Below are positions 48,333 through 58,279 of a stretch of DNA of 64,000 nucleotides, in pieces. The stretch lies in NCBI GenBank assembly GCA_013399015.1, contig VWZX01010541.1, positions 1,116,001 through 1,180,000 of the forward strand, written 5' to 3'. Under the pieces are notes generated by a model. It was given only the letters and a program-made list of their open reading frames with translations, searched no databases and was not told where the DNA came from. The DNA is from Galbula dea (Eukaryota; Chordata; Aves; Piciformes; Galbulidae). The position numbers and the translations under genes were made by a program. Numbering within the stretch: position 1 is the stretch's first letter; the number at the start of each line of letters is the position of its first letter.

Positions 48333-48338
48333 AATAAA
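48333..48338 (+). terminator. first canonical poly(A) signal after OGFRL1
   Basis: AATAAA in the context CATCCAATAAAAGTTT, followed within 80 bases by T-rich sequence. It is the nearest canonical hexamer downstream of the stop codon and a plausible proximal cleavage signal. Confidence 0.55.
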
Positions 48339-48994
48339 AGTTTAACTTAAAATGGAACTGTATCCACAGCTTTTGGACACAGGGGAAGTTGCACTTTAGA
48401 CTTCTTTTAGTCTCTGTTAAGTTCTTCCTTTTCTTGACTTGTTACCACTACTGGTTGTGGGGGAGGGATCTCCTTGATCACTCAGATTTGGTTGCAGTGT
48501 AAAAGCTCTCTGTTGATCAGCTGTAATAAAACAACTTCCCTGGCTGGGTTCAGCACCTGGAAAGCCTCTGGGCAGCTGAACTTCACTACAGAGCACTGCT
48601 TAATCATCAGAGCCTTCAGAGAAAGTGTCACCAGGCCTGTGCAGCTGGATCTGACCTGAACGTGGATGTTTCTAGGCCAGTTTTCGGTAAGCTCTGCACA
48701 ATGCTGAACCTCCTATTGCTGGTCTGGAAGAGAAAGGCAGTCATGATGCTTCCTTCCAGCTGTCCCATTCCCTCTCTTTGCTTTCTATCAGAGGTGTTTC
48801 GCTGTTTAATGTTATTTTGATCTTCAGCTGAAAACCAAGGCTCTGCTGGAGCCTAGCAGGTAGAAATTTCAGAATGAGGATCTTCTGCAACTTTCTTCAC
48901 AGAAGGACACTGCTTTCTCTGAGTAGCCTCTTCTGACTTCATGCCATTCAGTCAAACAGTATAGTACCCAGCAAGTTAATTGTGTTGAATGTAA

Positions 48995-49000
48995 AATAAA
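48995..49000 (+). terminator. candidate distal poly(A) signal of OGFRL1
   Basis: AATAAA within GTAAAATAAAAATAATG. T- and TGTA-rich sequence follows, as is common near cleavage sites. Competes with signals at 48525 and 49928. Confidence 0.4.
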
Positions 49001-50134
49001 AATAATGCAAGTAGAGCTCACACTTTCTACAGTCCTAAAAGAGTCTAAAACTTCTGTATGTGTTTTCTATTTAAAAGTATATATTATCCACTGCCTTTAA
49101 TGTATTTTTGATGATATGTTATAAGGCAAGTGGCTGACTACAGTTTCATGCTCACTGTTAAACTTGGTTTTGTCTCACTATATGCCTAAGCAGTCAGGGA
49201 TTTCTCTGTACTTACTGCAGTAATTTATTTTTGCCCCAGTGTTTTACCAGAATCTGAGCTGTTTATTTATTGATTGAACAGAACCTCCCATACAGAGGTT
49301 CTTTCCTAGTATGTGCATCTGAGGAGCCTCTGGTACTGTTGAGTGGGAGTAGTGTGTATGTGCACACACCTGTAAGTCATGGAAAAATGCAGCAGTTTAA
49401 GAGGAGTTACAGCTCTGTGCCCTACTCCAGGACATAACTGTGCCTCAGTACCTGATACTGTCTTGGCCTAGAGACTGGAAGCTCAGGTATGTGAGATATG
49501 CAGCACAGACTATTCAGGTAGGAAGAGCAGTTAGTGTGTGCAGGTATTGAGGGGCACAACTGAGCTCTCACTGTCCATATTGCTCGTTTTTAAAGGTGTG
49601 ATCCTGAAGGATGCTGAAAATGTTGGCAATTAGCCTTTGAGAACAGTTCCCTCTCTGGGTCAGCTCCTCAGCTCCCTGCCCTAAGTTTGCAGCCAGCTGA
49701 TATATCACATGTTTGTATAGTCATAGTTAGTATTTCATGTAACATAGAGTAAGCCTCCTTGAATTATTCCAGGATCATTCTAATAAGCTGCAGTTGCATA
49801 TGCCTGTTCTATAACCAGAAAGTTTACAGACCTTGGAAGCTTTGTGTAATTTTGATGGGTGATCCAATAATATAAGTCAAGGGAGATTTGCTAGATAAAA
49901 ATGGAGAACAGCTCTTGTTTGTTTTTAAATAAAATTTATGTATATTTGTTTAATTGAATTAGTTTTTTACATCTTTCTTTTCCTGACAGTTGTGAAGGTA
50001 CTGATAACAAATTGTAGCAAGATACATATGTTTAAGTGAAAATGTAAGTTGTATTACACCATACTTTTACAGGTAATATATATTGAATTTCCTTGACAAA
50101 AGCTGTATTTATGAATACCCAGAACCACACATAA

Positions 50135-50965
50135 TATTAAGGGTTAAAAGGGACCTCTTAGTCCAACCCCCCTGTCAGAGCAGGCTCTCCTAGAGCAGGT
50201 TGCACAGGATGGCATCCTGGCATCCAGAGATGGAGACTCCAGCACCTCCCTAGGCAGTGCTCCAGTGCTCCACCACTCTCAGAGAAGTTCCTCCTTATGT
50301 TTAGATGGAACTTCCTATATTCCAGTTTGTGCCTGTTAGCTTTTGTCCTGTCACTGGGCACGGCTGAGAAAAGCCTGGCCCCATCCTCCTGACACCTAGC
50401 CATTAAGTATTTATAAGCATTGGTAAGATCCCTCCTCAGTCTTCTCCAGGCTAAACACCCCCAGCTCTCAGCCTTTCACACTGAGAGAGATGTTCAAGTC
50501 CCCTAATAATTTTTGTAGCCCTTTTCTGCACCCTCTCCAGAAATTCCCTCTCCTTGAACAGGGGAGACCAGAACTGAACCCAGGACTCCAGATGTGGCAT
50601 CACCAGGGTGGAGTAGAGGGGGAGGAGAACCTCCCTCGACCTGCTGGGACACTCTTCTTGGTGCACCCCAGGATGCCATTGCCTTTTTGGCCACAAGGGC
50701 ACATTGCTGGCTCATGGGCATCCTGTTGTCCACCAGGACTCCCAGGTGTCTTCCCACAGAGCTCCTTTCCAGTAGATCAGTCCCTAACCTGTACTGCTGC
50801 TTTGGGTTATTTGTCCCCAGGTGCATTACCCTACACTTATCCCTGTTGAATTTCATATGTTTTTTCTCTGCTCAACTCTCCTGCCTGACCAGGTCACACT
50901 GGATGGCAGCACAGCCTTCTGGTGTGTCAGCCACTCCTCCCAGTTCTGTGTCAGTAGGATGCAAG
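50135..50965 (-). mobile_element. CR1 LINE fragment, minus orientation (copy 1)
   Basis: Read on the minus strand this encodes the C-terminal part of the CR1 reverse transcriptase. Recognisable pieces include MKFNRDKCRVMHLGTNN, LGVLVDNRMPMSQQC, REVLLPLYSTLVMPHLE and RVQKRATKIIRGLEHL. The 3' terminus is at the left edge (AAAAGGGACCTCTTAGTCCA, near 50145). The frame is broken at the Ala-Lys-Lys-Ala segment near 50690 and again near 50648 by a missing base, so the element is inactive. It is 5'-truncated near 50965. Confidence 0.95.
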
Positions 50966-51539
50966 TATGTGAAGTAATTTTTGCCATTAACAAAAGTGTG
51001 ACTGTGATGCCAGTATGATGTAGGCTGTCCTGAGAACTACTAGTGTGGATCAGAAACAGATGTTTCTAGCCTTGTATCCTGGCTTCAGCAGTGGCCACCA
51101 ACAGATGGTGTGAAACAAAGTACAGATAAGGTGACCCCATTTTTCTCCAGGGATTTTTGAATTTGTGACCTCATGCTTTCATTCAGGCTCCACGATTCCA
51201 TGTTTTAATTATGTCTTGTGTGGAAAAAGCAATCTCCTGTTTGTCTCAGATCAGTTCATTCAAGACTTGCTAGTGCATGTGAAGACAGTTCCTGCACTGC
51301 AGGATGAACAGTGGTCCCGTGCAAGCCAGCCTTTTAAGCTTTTAAGCTGTGGGAGATTCTAATGACAAGATAGCTGCTTAGGCAGCAAATGTTCTGTTTC
51401 TGTCCTTAGGCAGATGATAGCAGAAAACTTGTCCTATGCTGGTGACAATATTGTCTTACTTGTCCCTTCTGAATACATTTTTACACATAAATCTTTCTGT
51501 GAGAGGTATTAAAAGTCAGATTCCAACTGCAGAACAGAT

Positions 51540-51577
51540 TTTTTTTCTTTCTTTCTTTCTTTTTTTTTTTTCCCCCT
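51540..51577. repeat. TTTC-rich pyrimidine tract (also at 53728-53765)
   Basis: A run of T bases with four CTTT interruptions followed by CCCCC. It is repeated unchanged in the second duplicate. Confidence 0.8.
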
Positions 51578-52135
51578 TTGTAAAACCAAGGTCAGTCCAA
51601 GGCATAACCTGTTCCTAGCCTATGTGAGTGAGGTCCCTCTGGGTCTGGAGACACCAGCAACAGTCAGTGTAACTTTGTAGAAGGCAGAAGTACTGTCGGG
51701 TTTGCTGAGAACCTGATCACTTATCTTGATACATGTCTCCAGTTCCAGTTGCAATTGGAATAACTGCTCAGAAGGTGCTTTTGATGCCCATTGGAACCTG
51801 AAAATGGAGGATGGGCCAAAAAGCTCTGAGCATGGGCAGCCTGCCCTCCATGTCAAGGTCAGCACCACAAATTAGTTACTGAGTGGGTTTCAGATCCTGT
51901 TCTCCAGGGGTGTCCAAATTGTCTCTGTGGTATCTCTGTGCTCTGTATTACCTATGAGCTGTTTCTTTTCCTGAGAGCTGTGTTCCTTTCACAGCCCAAG
52001 CTCTTGAGTGTATTTACTTGGGACCTTTGGGGAAAGCAAGAGTGTATTTTAAAGAATGTATTTAATACATGCCATACCTAGTGGGCTCCTAAAACACAGT
52101 TCAAAAGCTACAGAGATCAATTAAATAGAGACCTC

Positions 52136-52136
52136 N
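52136..52136. other. single N at the duplication junction
   Basis: One ambiguous base separates the end of copy 1 (GACCTC) from the start of copy 2 (TTAATTGAATT). It is probably a token gap between two contigs or a patch edge. Confidence 0.95.
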
Positions 52137-54323
52137 TTAATTGAATTAGTTTTTTACATCTTTCTTTTCCTGACAGTTGTGAAGGTACTGATAACAAATT
52201 GTAGCAAGATACATATGTTTAAGTGAAAATGTAAGTTGTATTACACCATACTTTTACAGGTAATATATATTGAATTTCCTTGACAAAAGCTGTATTTATG
52301 AATACCCAGAACCACACATAATATTAAGGGTTAAAAGGGACCTCTTAGTCCAACCCCCCTGTCAGAGCAGGCTCTCCTAGAGCAGGTTGCACAGGATGGC
52401 ATCCTGGCATCCAGAGATGGAGACTCCAGCACCTCCCTAGGCAGTGCTCCAGTGCTCCACCACTCTCAGAGAAGTTCCTCCTTATGTTTAGATGGAACTT
52501 CCTATATTCCAGTTTGTGCCTGTTAGCTTTTGTCCTGTCACTGGGCACGGCTGAGAAAAGCCTGGCCCCATCCTCCTGACACCTAGCCATTAAGTATTTA
52601 TAAGCATTGGTAAGATCCCTCCTCAGTCTTCTCCAGGCTAAACACCCCCAGCTCTCAGCCTTTCACACTGAGAGAGATGTTCAAGTCCCCTAATAATTTT
52701 TGTAGCCCTTTTCTGCACCCTCTCCAGAAATTCCCTCTCCTTGAACAGGGGAGACCAGAACTGAACCCAGGACTCCAGATGTGGCATCACCAGGGTGGAG
52801 TAGAGGGGGAGGAGAACCTCCCTCGACCTGCTGGTGACACTCTTCTTGGTGCACCCCAGGATGCCATTGCCTTTTTGGCCACAAGGGCACATTGCTGGCT
52901 CATGGGCATCCTGTTGTCCACCAGGACTCCCAGGTGTCTTCCCACAGAGCTCCTTTCCAGTAGATCAGTCCCTAACCTGTACTGCTGCTTTGGGTTATTT
53001 GTCCCCAGGTGCATTACCCTACACTTATCCCTGTTGAATTTCATATGTTTTTTCTCTGCTCAACTCTCCTGCCTGACCAGGTCACACTGGATGGCAGCAC
53101 AGCCTTCTGGTGTGTCAGCCACTCCTCCCAGTTCTGTGTCAGTAGGATGCAAGTATGTGAAGTAATTTTTGCCATTAACAAAAGTGTGACTGTGATGCCA
53201 GTATGATGTAGGCTGTCCTGAGAACTACTAGTGTGGATCAGAAACAGATGTTTCTAGCCTTGTATCCTGGCTTCAGCAGTGGCCACCAACAGATGGTGTG
53301 AAACAAAGTACAGATAAGGTGACCCCATTTTTCTCCAGGGATTTTTGAATTTGTGACCTCATGCTTTCATTCAGGCTCCACGATTCCATGTTTTAATTAT
53401 GTCTTGTGTGGAAAAAGCAATCTCCTGTTTGTCTCAGATCAGTTCATTCAAGACTTGCTAGTGCATGTGAAGACAGTTCCTGCACTGCAGGATGAACAGT
53501 GGTCCCGTGCAAGCCAGCCTTTTAAGCTTTTAAGCTGTGGGAGATTCTAATGACAAGATAGCTGCTTAGGCAGCAAATGTTCTGTTTCTGTCCTTAGGCA
53601 GATGATAGCAGAAAACTTGTCCTATGCTGGTGACAATATTGTCTTACTTGTCCCTTCTGAATACATTTTTACACATAAATCTTTCTGTGAGAGGTATTAA
53701 AAGTCAGATTCCAACTGCAGAACAGATTTTTTTTCTTTCTTTCTTTCTTTTTTTTTTTTCCCCCTTTGTAAAACCAAGGTCAGTCCAAGGCATAACCTGT
53801 TCCTAGCCTATGTGAGTGAGGTCCCTCTGGGTCTGGAGACACCAGCAACAGTCAGTGTAACTTTGTAGAAGGCAGAAGTACTGTCGGGTTTGCTGAGAAC
53901 CTGATCACTTATCTTGATACATGTCTCCAGTTCCAGTTGCAATTGGAATAACTGCTCAGAAGGTGCTTTTGATGCCCATTGGAACCTGAAAATGGAGGAT
54001 GGGCCAAAAAGCTCTGAGCATGGGCAGCCTGCCCTCCATGTCAAGGTCAGCACCACAAATTAGTTACTGAGTGGGTTTCAGATCCTGTTCTCCAGGGGTG
54101 TCCAAATTGTCTCTGTGGTATCTCTGTGCTCTGTATTACCTATGAGCTGTTTCTTTTCCTGAGAGCTGTGTTCCTTTCACAGCCCAAGCTCTTGAGTGTA
54201 TTTACTTGGGACCTTTGGGGAAAGCAAGAGTGTATTTTAAAGAATGTATTTAATACATGCCATACCTAGTGGGCTCCTAAAACACAGTTCAAAAGCTACA
54301 GAGATCAATTAAATAGAGACCTC
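52137..54323. repeat. 2.19-kb tandem duplication, copy 2
   Basis: Copy 2 carries one extra T at 52835 (CTGCTGGTGACACTC against CTGCTGGGACACTC in copy 1). The remainder follows copy 1 wherever I compared it, including the microsatellite-like pyrimidine tract. Unique sequence resumes at CTGTGGCTTTACAG. Confidence 0.93.
52322..53153 (-). mobile_element. CR1 LINE fragment, minus orientation (copy 2)
   Basis: This is the same fragment within the second duplicate. The extra T at 52835 keeps the frame through KKSVTSRSREVLLPLYSTLV, unlike copy 1, while the frameshift at the Ala-Lys-Lys-Ala segment is shared. It should be counted once if the duplication is false. Confidence 0.93.
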
Positions 54324-56900
54324 CTGTGGCTTTACAGTTTTAATCACATTTCTTTTCAAAAGCATTAACCTGTTTGCCATAAAAACCCAGTTCTTCTGAA
54401 AGAAGTCTCCTCTCAAACTCGGCTCCTTTTAGTTCTGCCAGGCTGACAGCCCAGTGGCCTGCTCATCAACTACAGTTTATTGTGAAATATACTGAATCTG
54501 TTTACTACTGTGACTAACTGTGAAAATTTCTGTTTTGCAGTAAAAAAGCTTATGGCACTTATATTTTTGGGATCTGCTGAAGCATGTTTGCTGTTCATTA
54601 ATTGCTCTTTTTTTCTGTGTTTTAACCTATTCCATGGTGGTTTGTCCTTTATGCAGTTTGAGTTCAGCAACAGATGATTATAGTCTTGCACTGAAGAAAT
54701 TTGGAAATATCATATATTTCATTGTTAAAATGTGTTCTAAGAAAAAATGCAGTGAGAAAGAAAAAAAAAAAACCAAAACCACCAAACCCCAGTGATTTTT
54801 ACTTGCAAAATGAAGTAGCTCCATGTCAGTGTTTCTGCCCAGCCTTGCTCTCTCCTTCATATCCCTTTGCAGTGTTTGATGACAGAATGTCCTGCATGTG
54901 TGGCAGTACCAATACCATGTGTATGTGGTAGGAGTGGTAGCCAGTTTCTGGAATTGTAATGCACTATCAAGATGTATTTTATAATTCTGTAACTGTATGG
55001 CAGTGTTATGCCAAAAAAAAAGATAAACATAAAAAGCAATAGTTTATGTTGCTTATTGCTCTATTTTAAATTGTCTATAAAATGAAATACTTGGATTTCT
55101 TCAGGTAAATATATTTTTAATAACAGCAGCCAAAATCTCTGAACTAATAAAGCTTCTTCACTTAGCAGCATTGTTTTAGCAACATGTACAAATATTGTGT
55201 AGCTCTAATAATGTGTAATTGCTGTCAGAGCTTGTTTGCATAGTCTTCTGTAAATGTATTAACACTTAAAAGCAGGGAATTAAAGGCTCTGGTCCTCCTT
55301 TTGTTACGAGTACAGAACCCACCACATACAGCAGAGGAACAAGGAAGGGCCCAGAATGAGCTTTACTAAAAGTTCATTGTTTTTTAATTTCAGAAAATAT
55401 ATACTATGAAAACACTGTTAACATCAAAGGGTAAAATACCCATTGTGATCATACAGGCAGAAACGTCTGGAGCAGTGCAAGCAACTGGCTACTGTGGCTT
55501 CAACTGGCAGGGAAACCTCAGCCTGCTCCTTGTGCTTTCCCATGCTGAAGCTGTGGAGTTGCATGGCTCCAGTTCCTTCCACACACTTCTGTAGGAAGCT
55601 GTTACTCAAGTGGGACTGCAGACTTACGTAGCTCTATGAAGGGGCCAGCAGGTTTGGAGAGAGTTTGATCTTCTCACACAGTCTTTGTCAAAGGGAGCAG
55701 AAGCAGGTGCTCCTTATGTGTAAGGAGTGCTTCAGGTGTGGTCCATGTTTGGAGAGATGCTTGGTGTTGGGGTGGCTACATTAACTTACTTCCATGCTGT
55801 CAGGTCACCCAGGGCTGGGTTGCATTGTTGGGCAATAGCAGAATGTGTTAGCATGTTGGTTTCCCCAGAAAATCCAGTTCCAGCTCTCCAAGGCAGCTAC
55901 AATGGTTCATCTGCTTGCTGGCAGAGACTGGCTGCGTGGCAGTTACCCTCTGCTGCTCTTGGAGCATAAACTTCACAACTGAAGGGCCATGGCCTGTATG
56001 GAGACACTTGGTTATGTTCCTGGCTGTTGTAGCAGCAGGTCCAGACATGTCTGCAGTAAAAAGATCATTCCAGTGTGAGCACAGACACTAATGGTGCCCA
56101 GAGCAACTGCTGAAGTTTTCTTGAGGCTCATGACAAGGGTAAGAGCATAAATTGGTATCCCTAATCTAGCTGATCCTAGTTAAATTTAAGACAAACCAGC
56201 TTCCTGAGGAGGTGGAACACAGGGGTGATGCCAGAGGGGCAGGCACCCATTCAAGAACACATCCACACCTCACCTATCAGAGCCATTGGGTCACTGGAGG
56301 AGACAAAAGCTCTGCTCCTAGCCCCACGGAACCAGGATGGTGGATGGAAGTATATGTATTTCCCAGGGCATGCGTTCCCCTGCTTCACTGGGTCGTGGGA
56401 GGTAAATGTGGGACACTTCCAGCTGCCCGTGTGCAGGGGGAAGAGCACACAGGCAGGAGGGACTGAGATGGCAGCACTTGTGTTTGTGCAAGGAGAGCTG
56501 GGAAGCGCTTTTGTTATGCATGCAGCAGTGGTGGAGACAGCTGAAATAAATCTAAACTACCTCTGTTGTTTAGGGAGTTAAACTGCAAGGGTTTGTTTTG
56601 ATTTTGTTGTTTTGCTGAAATATTTTTCTAACAGAGCTGTGCCATAAAATTAGGATGAGAATATTTTACTTTGATGTATGTGGGTGATCTCAAGCAAGGC
56701 CTAAAATGTTTATAACAATCACATTAATTGCAAAAATGTGATTTAGCTAACAAAACCTGGGAATACTTTTCTTAAAATTACATTTTAACAGATTTATTTT
56801 GCTTTGCTTGTCTAGCCTGGGTAATAAACTGAGAGACAAATATTAAACATCCTGACTCTCTGGGGTCAAACAGGCCAAGCATTATGGGGTTGCGGTAATC
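54324..56900. other. non-coding interval after the duplication
   Basis: AT-rich sequence with no supported gene. An AATAAA at 55146-55151 (CTAATAAAGCTTC) could be a far-distal poly(A) signal of OGFRL1 if the duplicated block is part of its 3' UTR. An A-rich tract (GAAAGAAAAAAAAAAAACC) lies near 54760. Confidence 0.5.
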
Positions 56901-56904
56901 TCAA

Positions 56905-57095
56905 GCACAAGGACAGGCTGAGCAGAGCATGATTTGAGAGCAGCCCTCAGGAGAACTTGGAGGTGTTGGTTGCTGAGAATCTCAACATAACCTGGTAATG
57001 TGTGTCTGTAGCCCAGAAAGCCAACTGTATCCTGGGCTGCATCAGAAGCGTGGCCAGCAGGTTGAGGGAGGGGATTCTGCTGGCACAGAGAGGCA
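56905..57095 (+). mobile_element. CR1 LINE internal fragment, plus orientation
   Basis: GCAGCCCTCAGGAGAACTTG, GTGTTGGTTGCTGAGAATCT, GCCCAGAAAGCCAACTGTAT and CTGGGCTGCATCAGAAGCGT match the CR1 reverse-transcriptase C-terminal region in plus orientation. The 3' end is missing, and sequence after about 57095 is no longer recognisably CR1. Confidence 0.88.
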
Positions 57096-57099
57096 GGCA

Positions 57100-57845
57100 G
57101 GCAGAGTCTGGACTCAGGGTCCTAACGTGGCCCTGCTCCCACCTCTCCAGAGAACACGCTTTGTTTCCCCATAAGGAGATGAGCTGAAGGTTTGGTCTTC
57201 TCAGAGCTGACTTCAGACCTGCCACTGCTGTCCAGGGCCCAGGGCTGGGCAGGACTTTGTTCTGCCTCACTGCTGGGTTCAGGTTACTGCAGGCAAAGTT
57301 CTGCACCCAGTGGGGTTGTTCACCTTCCCAAGGGCAATTCCTTGCAGCATTTACTGGCAGCTCAGACCTTTCCTTATGTTAAGCTTGATCTGCACACTGT
57401 GGGGTGAGCTTAAAAATGAAAATATCTTCCAAGAATTCTTCCTATGAAAAAAAAATTTAAGAAGGTTTAGTTAGGTCCAAGTATTTGCCTCATCTGATAA
57501 ACTCTTGGAATGCTTTTAAACTATTTTGATACAGTATATGCAATGCATTAGAAGTTTTTGCAGGGAATATTCTGCAGACATTGTAATTTCAAGGCTTACT
57601 GAATGTAGGAAGAACATTTAAAATTCTACTAGCTCTTTCTATTTTTATTTAATGTATAAATCAGACATAATTAATGCACAGTTCCTTCCAGGTTTAGACA
57701 TTTATTGAGCACTGTGTATGGTTATAAACATTTGGTGGCAGCTGTTTCAAATTTCAGAATAGAAATAAGGGGGGGAAGAAGAAACTTCACATTTTCACTT
57801 CTCCAATTTCCTTTGAAAGCTTAAACAAGGAACTTTCTAATTTCC
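57100..57845. other. non-coding interval between two CR1 fragments
   Basis: No gene or repeat is recognised. The first 300 bases are GC-richer than the surroundings and could be decayed repeat sequence; the rest is AT-rich. Confidence 0.45.
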
Positions 57846-57849
57846 TGCT

Positions 57850-58265
57850 GGGGGGATTCTGAGGGGACTGGAGCATCTCTGGCAGGGGGAAAGGCTGAGA
57901 GTCCTGGGGCTGCTTAGCCTGGAGAAGAGCAGCCCCAGAGGGGAGCTGCTCAATGCTGAGCAAGGGTGGGGGTAAGAGGCTGGGGCCAGACTCAGCTCAG
58001 TGGTGCCCAAGGACAGGCCAAGGGGCACTGGGCACCAACTGGAAGCCAGGAGGTTCCAGCTGAGCAGAAGGAGAAACTTGTTTGGTGTGAGGGTGTTGGA
58101 GCTTTGGCCCAGGCTGGCCAGAGAGGTTGTGGAGTCTCCTTCTGGGGAGAGACTCCAACCCCAGCTGGAGGTGATCCTGGGCAAGCTGCTGTGGGTGACC
58201 TTGCTGGAGCAGGGGAGTTGGACTGGATGATCCCCAGAGGTCCAACCTCCATCATGCTGGGATTC
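57850..58265 (+). mobile_element. CR1 LINE 3' fragment, plus orientation
   Basis: GGCTGCTTAGCCTGGAGAAG, CAAGGACAGGCCAAGGGGCA, CTGAGCAGAAGGAGAAACTT, GGTTGTGGAGTCTCCTTCTG and the terminus TTGGACTGGATGATCCCCAG are a CR1 3' end with its terminal GGGATTCTGTAATG. It is 5'-truncated. It is similar in sequence to the reverse complement of 7799-8380 and probably of the same subfamily. Confidence 0.93.
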
Positions 58266-58279
58266 TGTAATGCTGATAA

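Larger units (their letters stand above)
47748..49949 (+). other. OGFRL1 3' untranslated region (extent uncertain)
   Basis: AT-rich, TGTA- and T-run-containing sequence follows the stop codon. Canonical AATAAA hexamers stand at 48333-48338 (585 bases after the stop), 48525-48530, 48995-49000 and 49928-49933. Alternative polyadenylation is likely, but the used sites cannot be chosen from sequence alone. A still longer 3' UTR through the duplicated block to the AATAAA at 55146-55151 cannot be excluded. Confidence 0.6.
49950..52135. repeat. 2.19-kb tandem duplication, copy 1
   Basis: The block from TTAATTGAATTAGTTTTTTA to ATAAATAGAGACCTC-type sequence at its right end is repeated immediately after a single N. 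By following landmarks (CR1 edges, poly-pyrimidine tract, right end) I see a constant offset of 2187 bases before about 50648 and 2188 after it, meaning one single-base indel. The near-perfect identity and the N junction point to an assembly artefact rather than a real duplication. Confidence 0.93.

Noticed and set aside
50503..53165. Open frames in the duplicated block as genes present twice
   Set aside because: Minus-strand frames are CR1 reverse-transcriptase remnants with frameshifts, plus-strand ones are their shadows, and the doubling is probably an assembly artefact.
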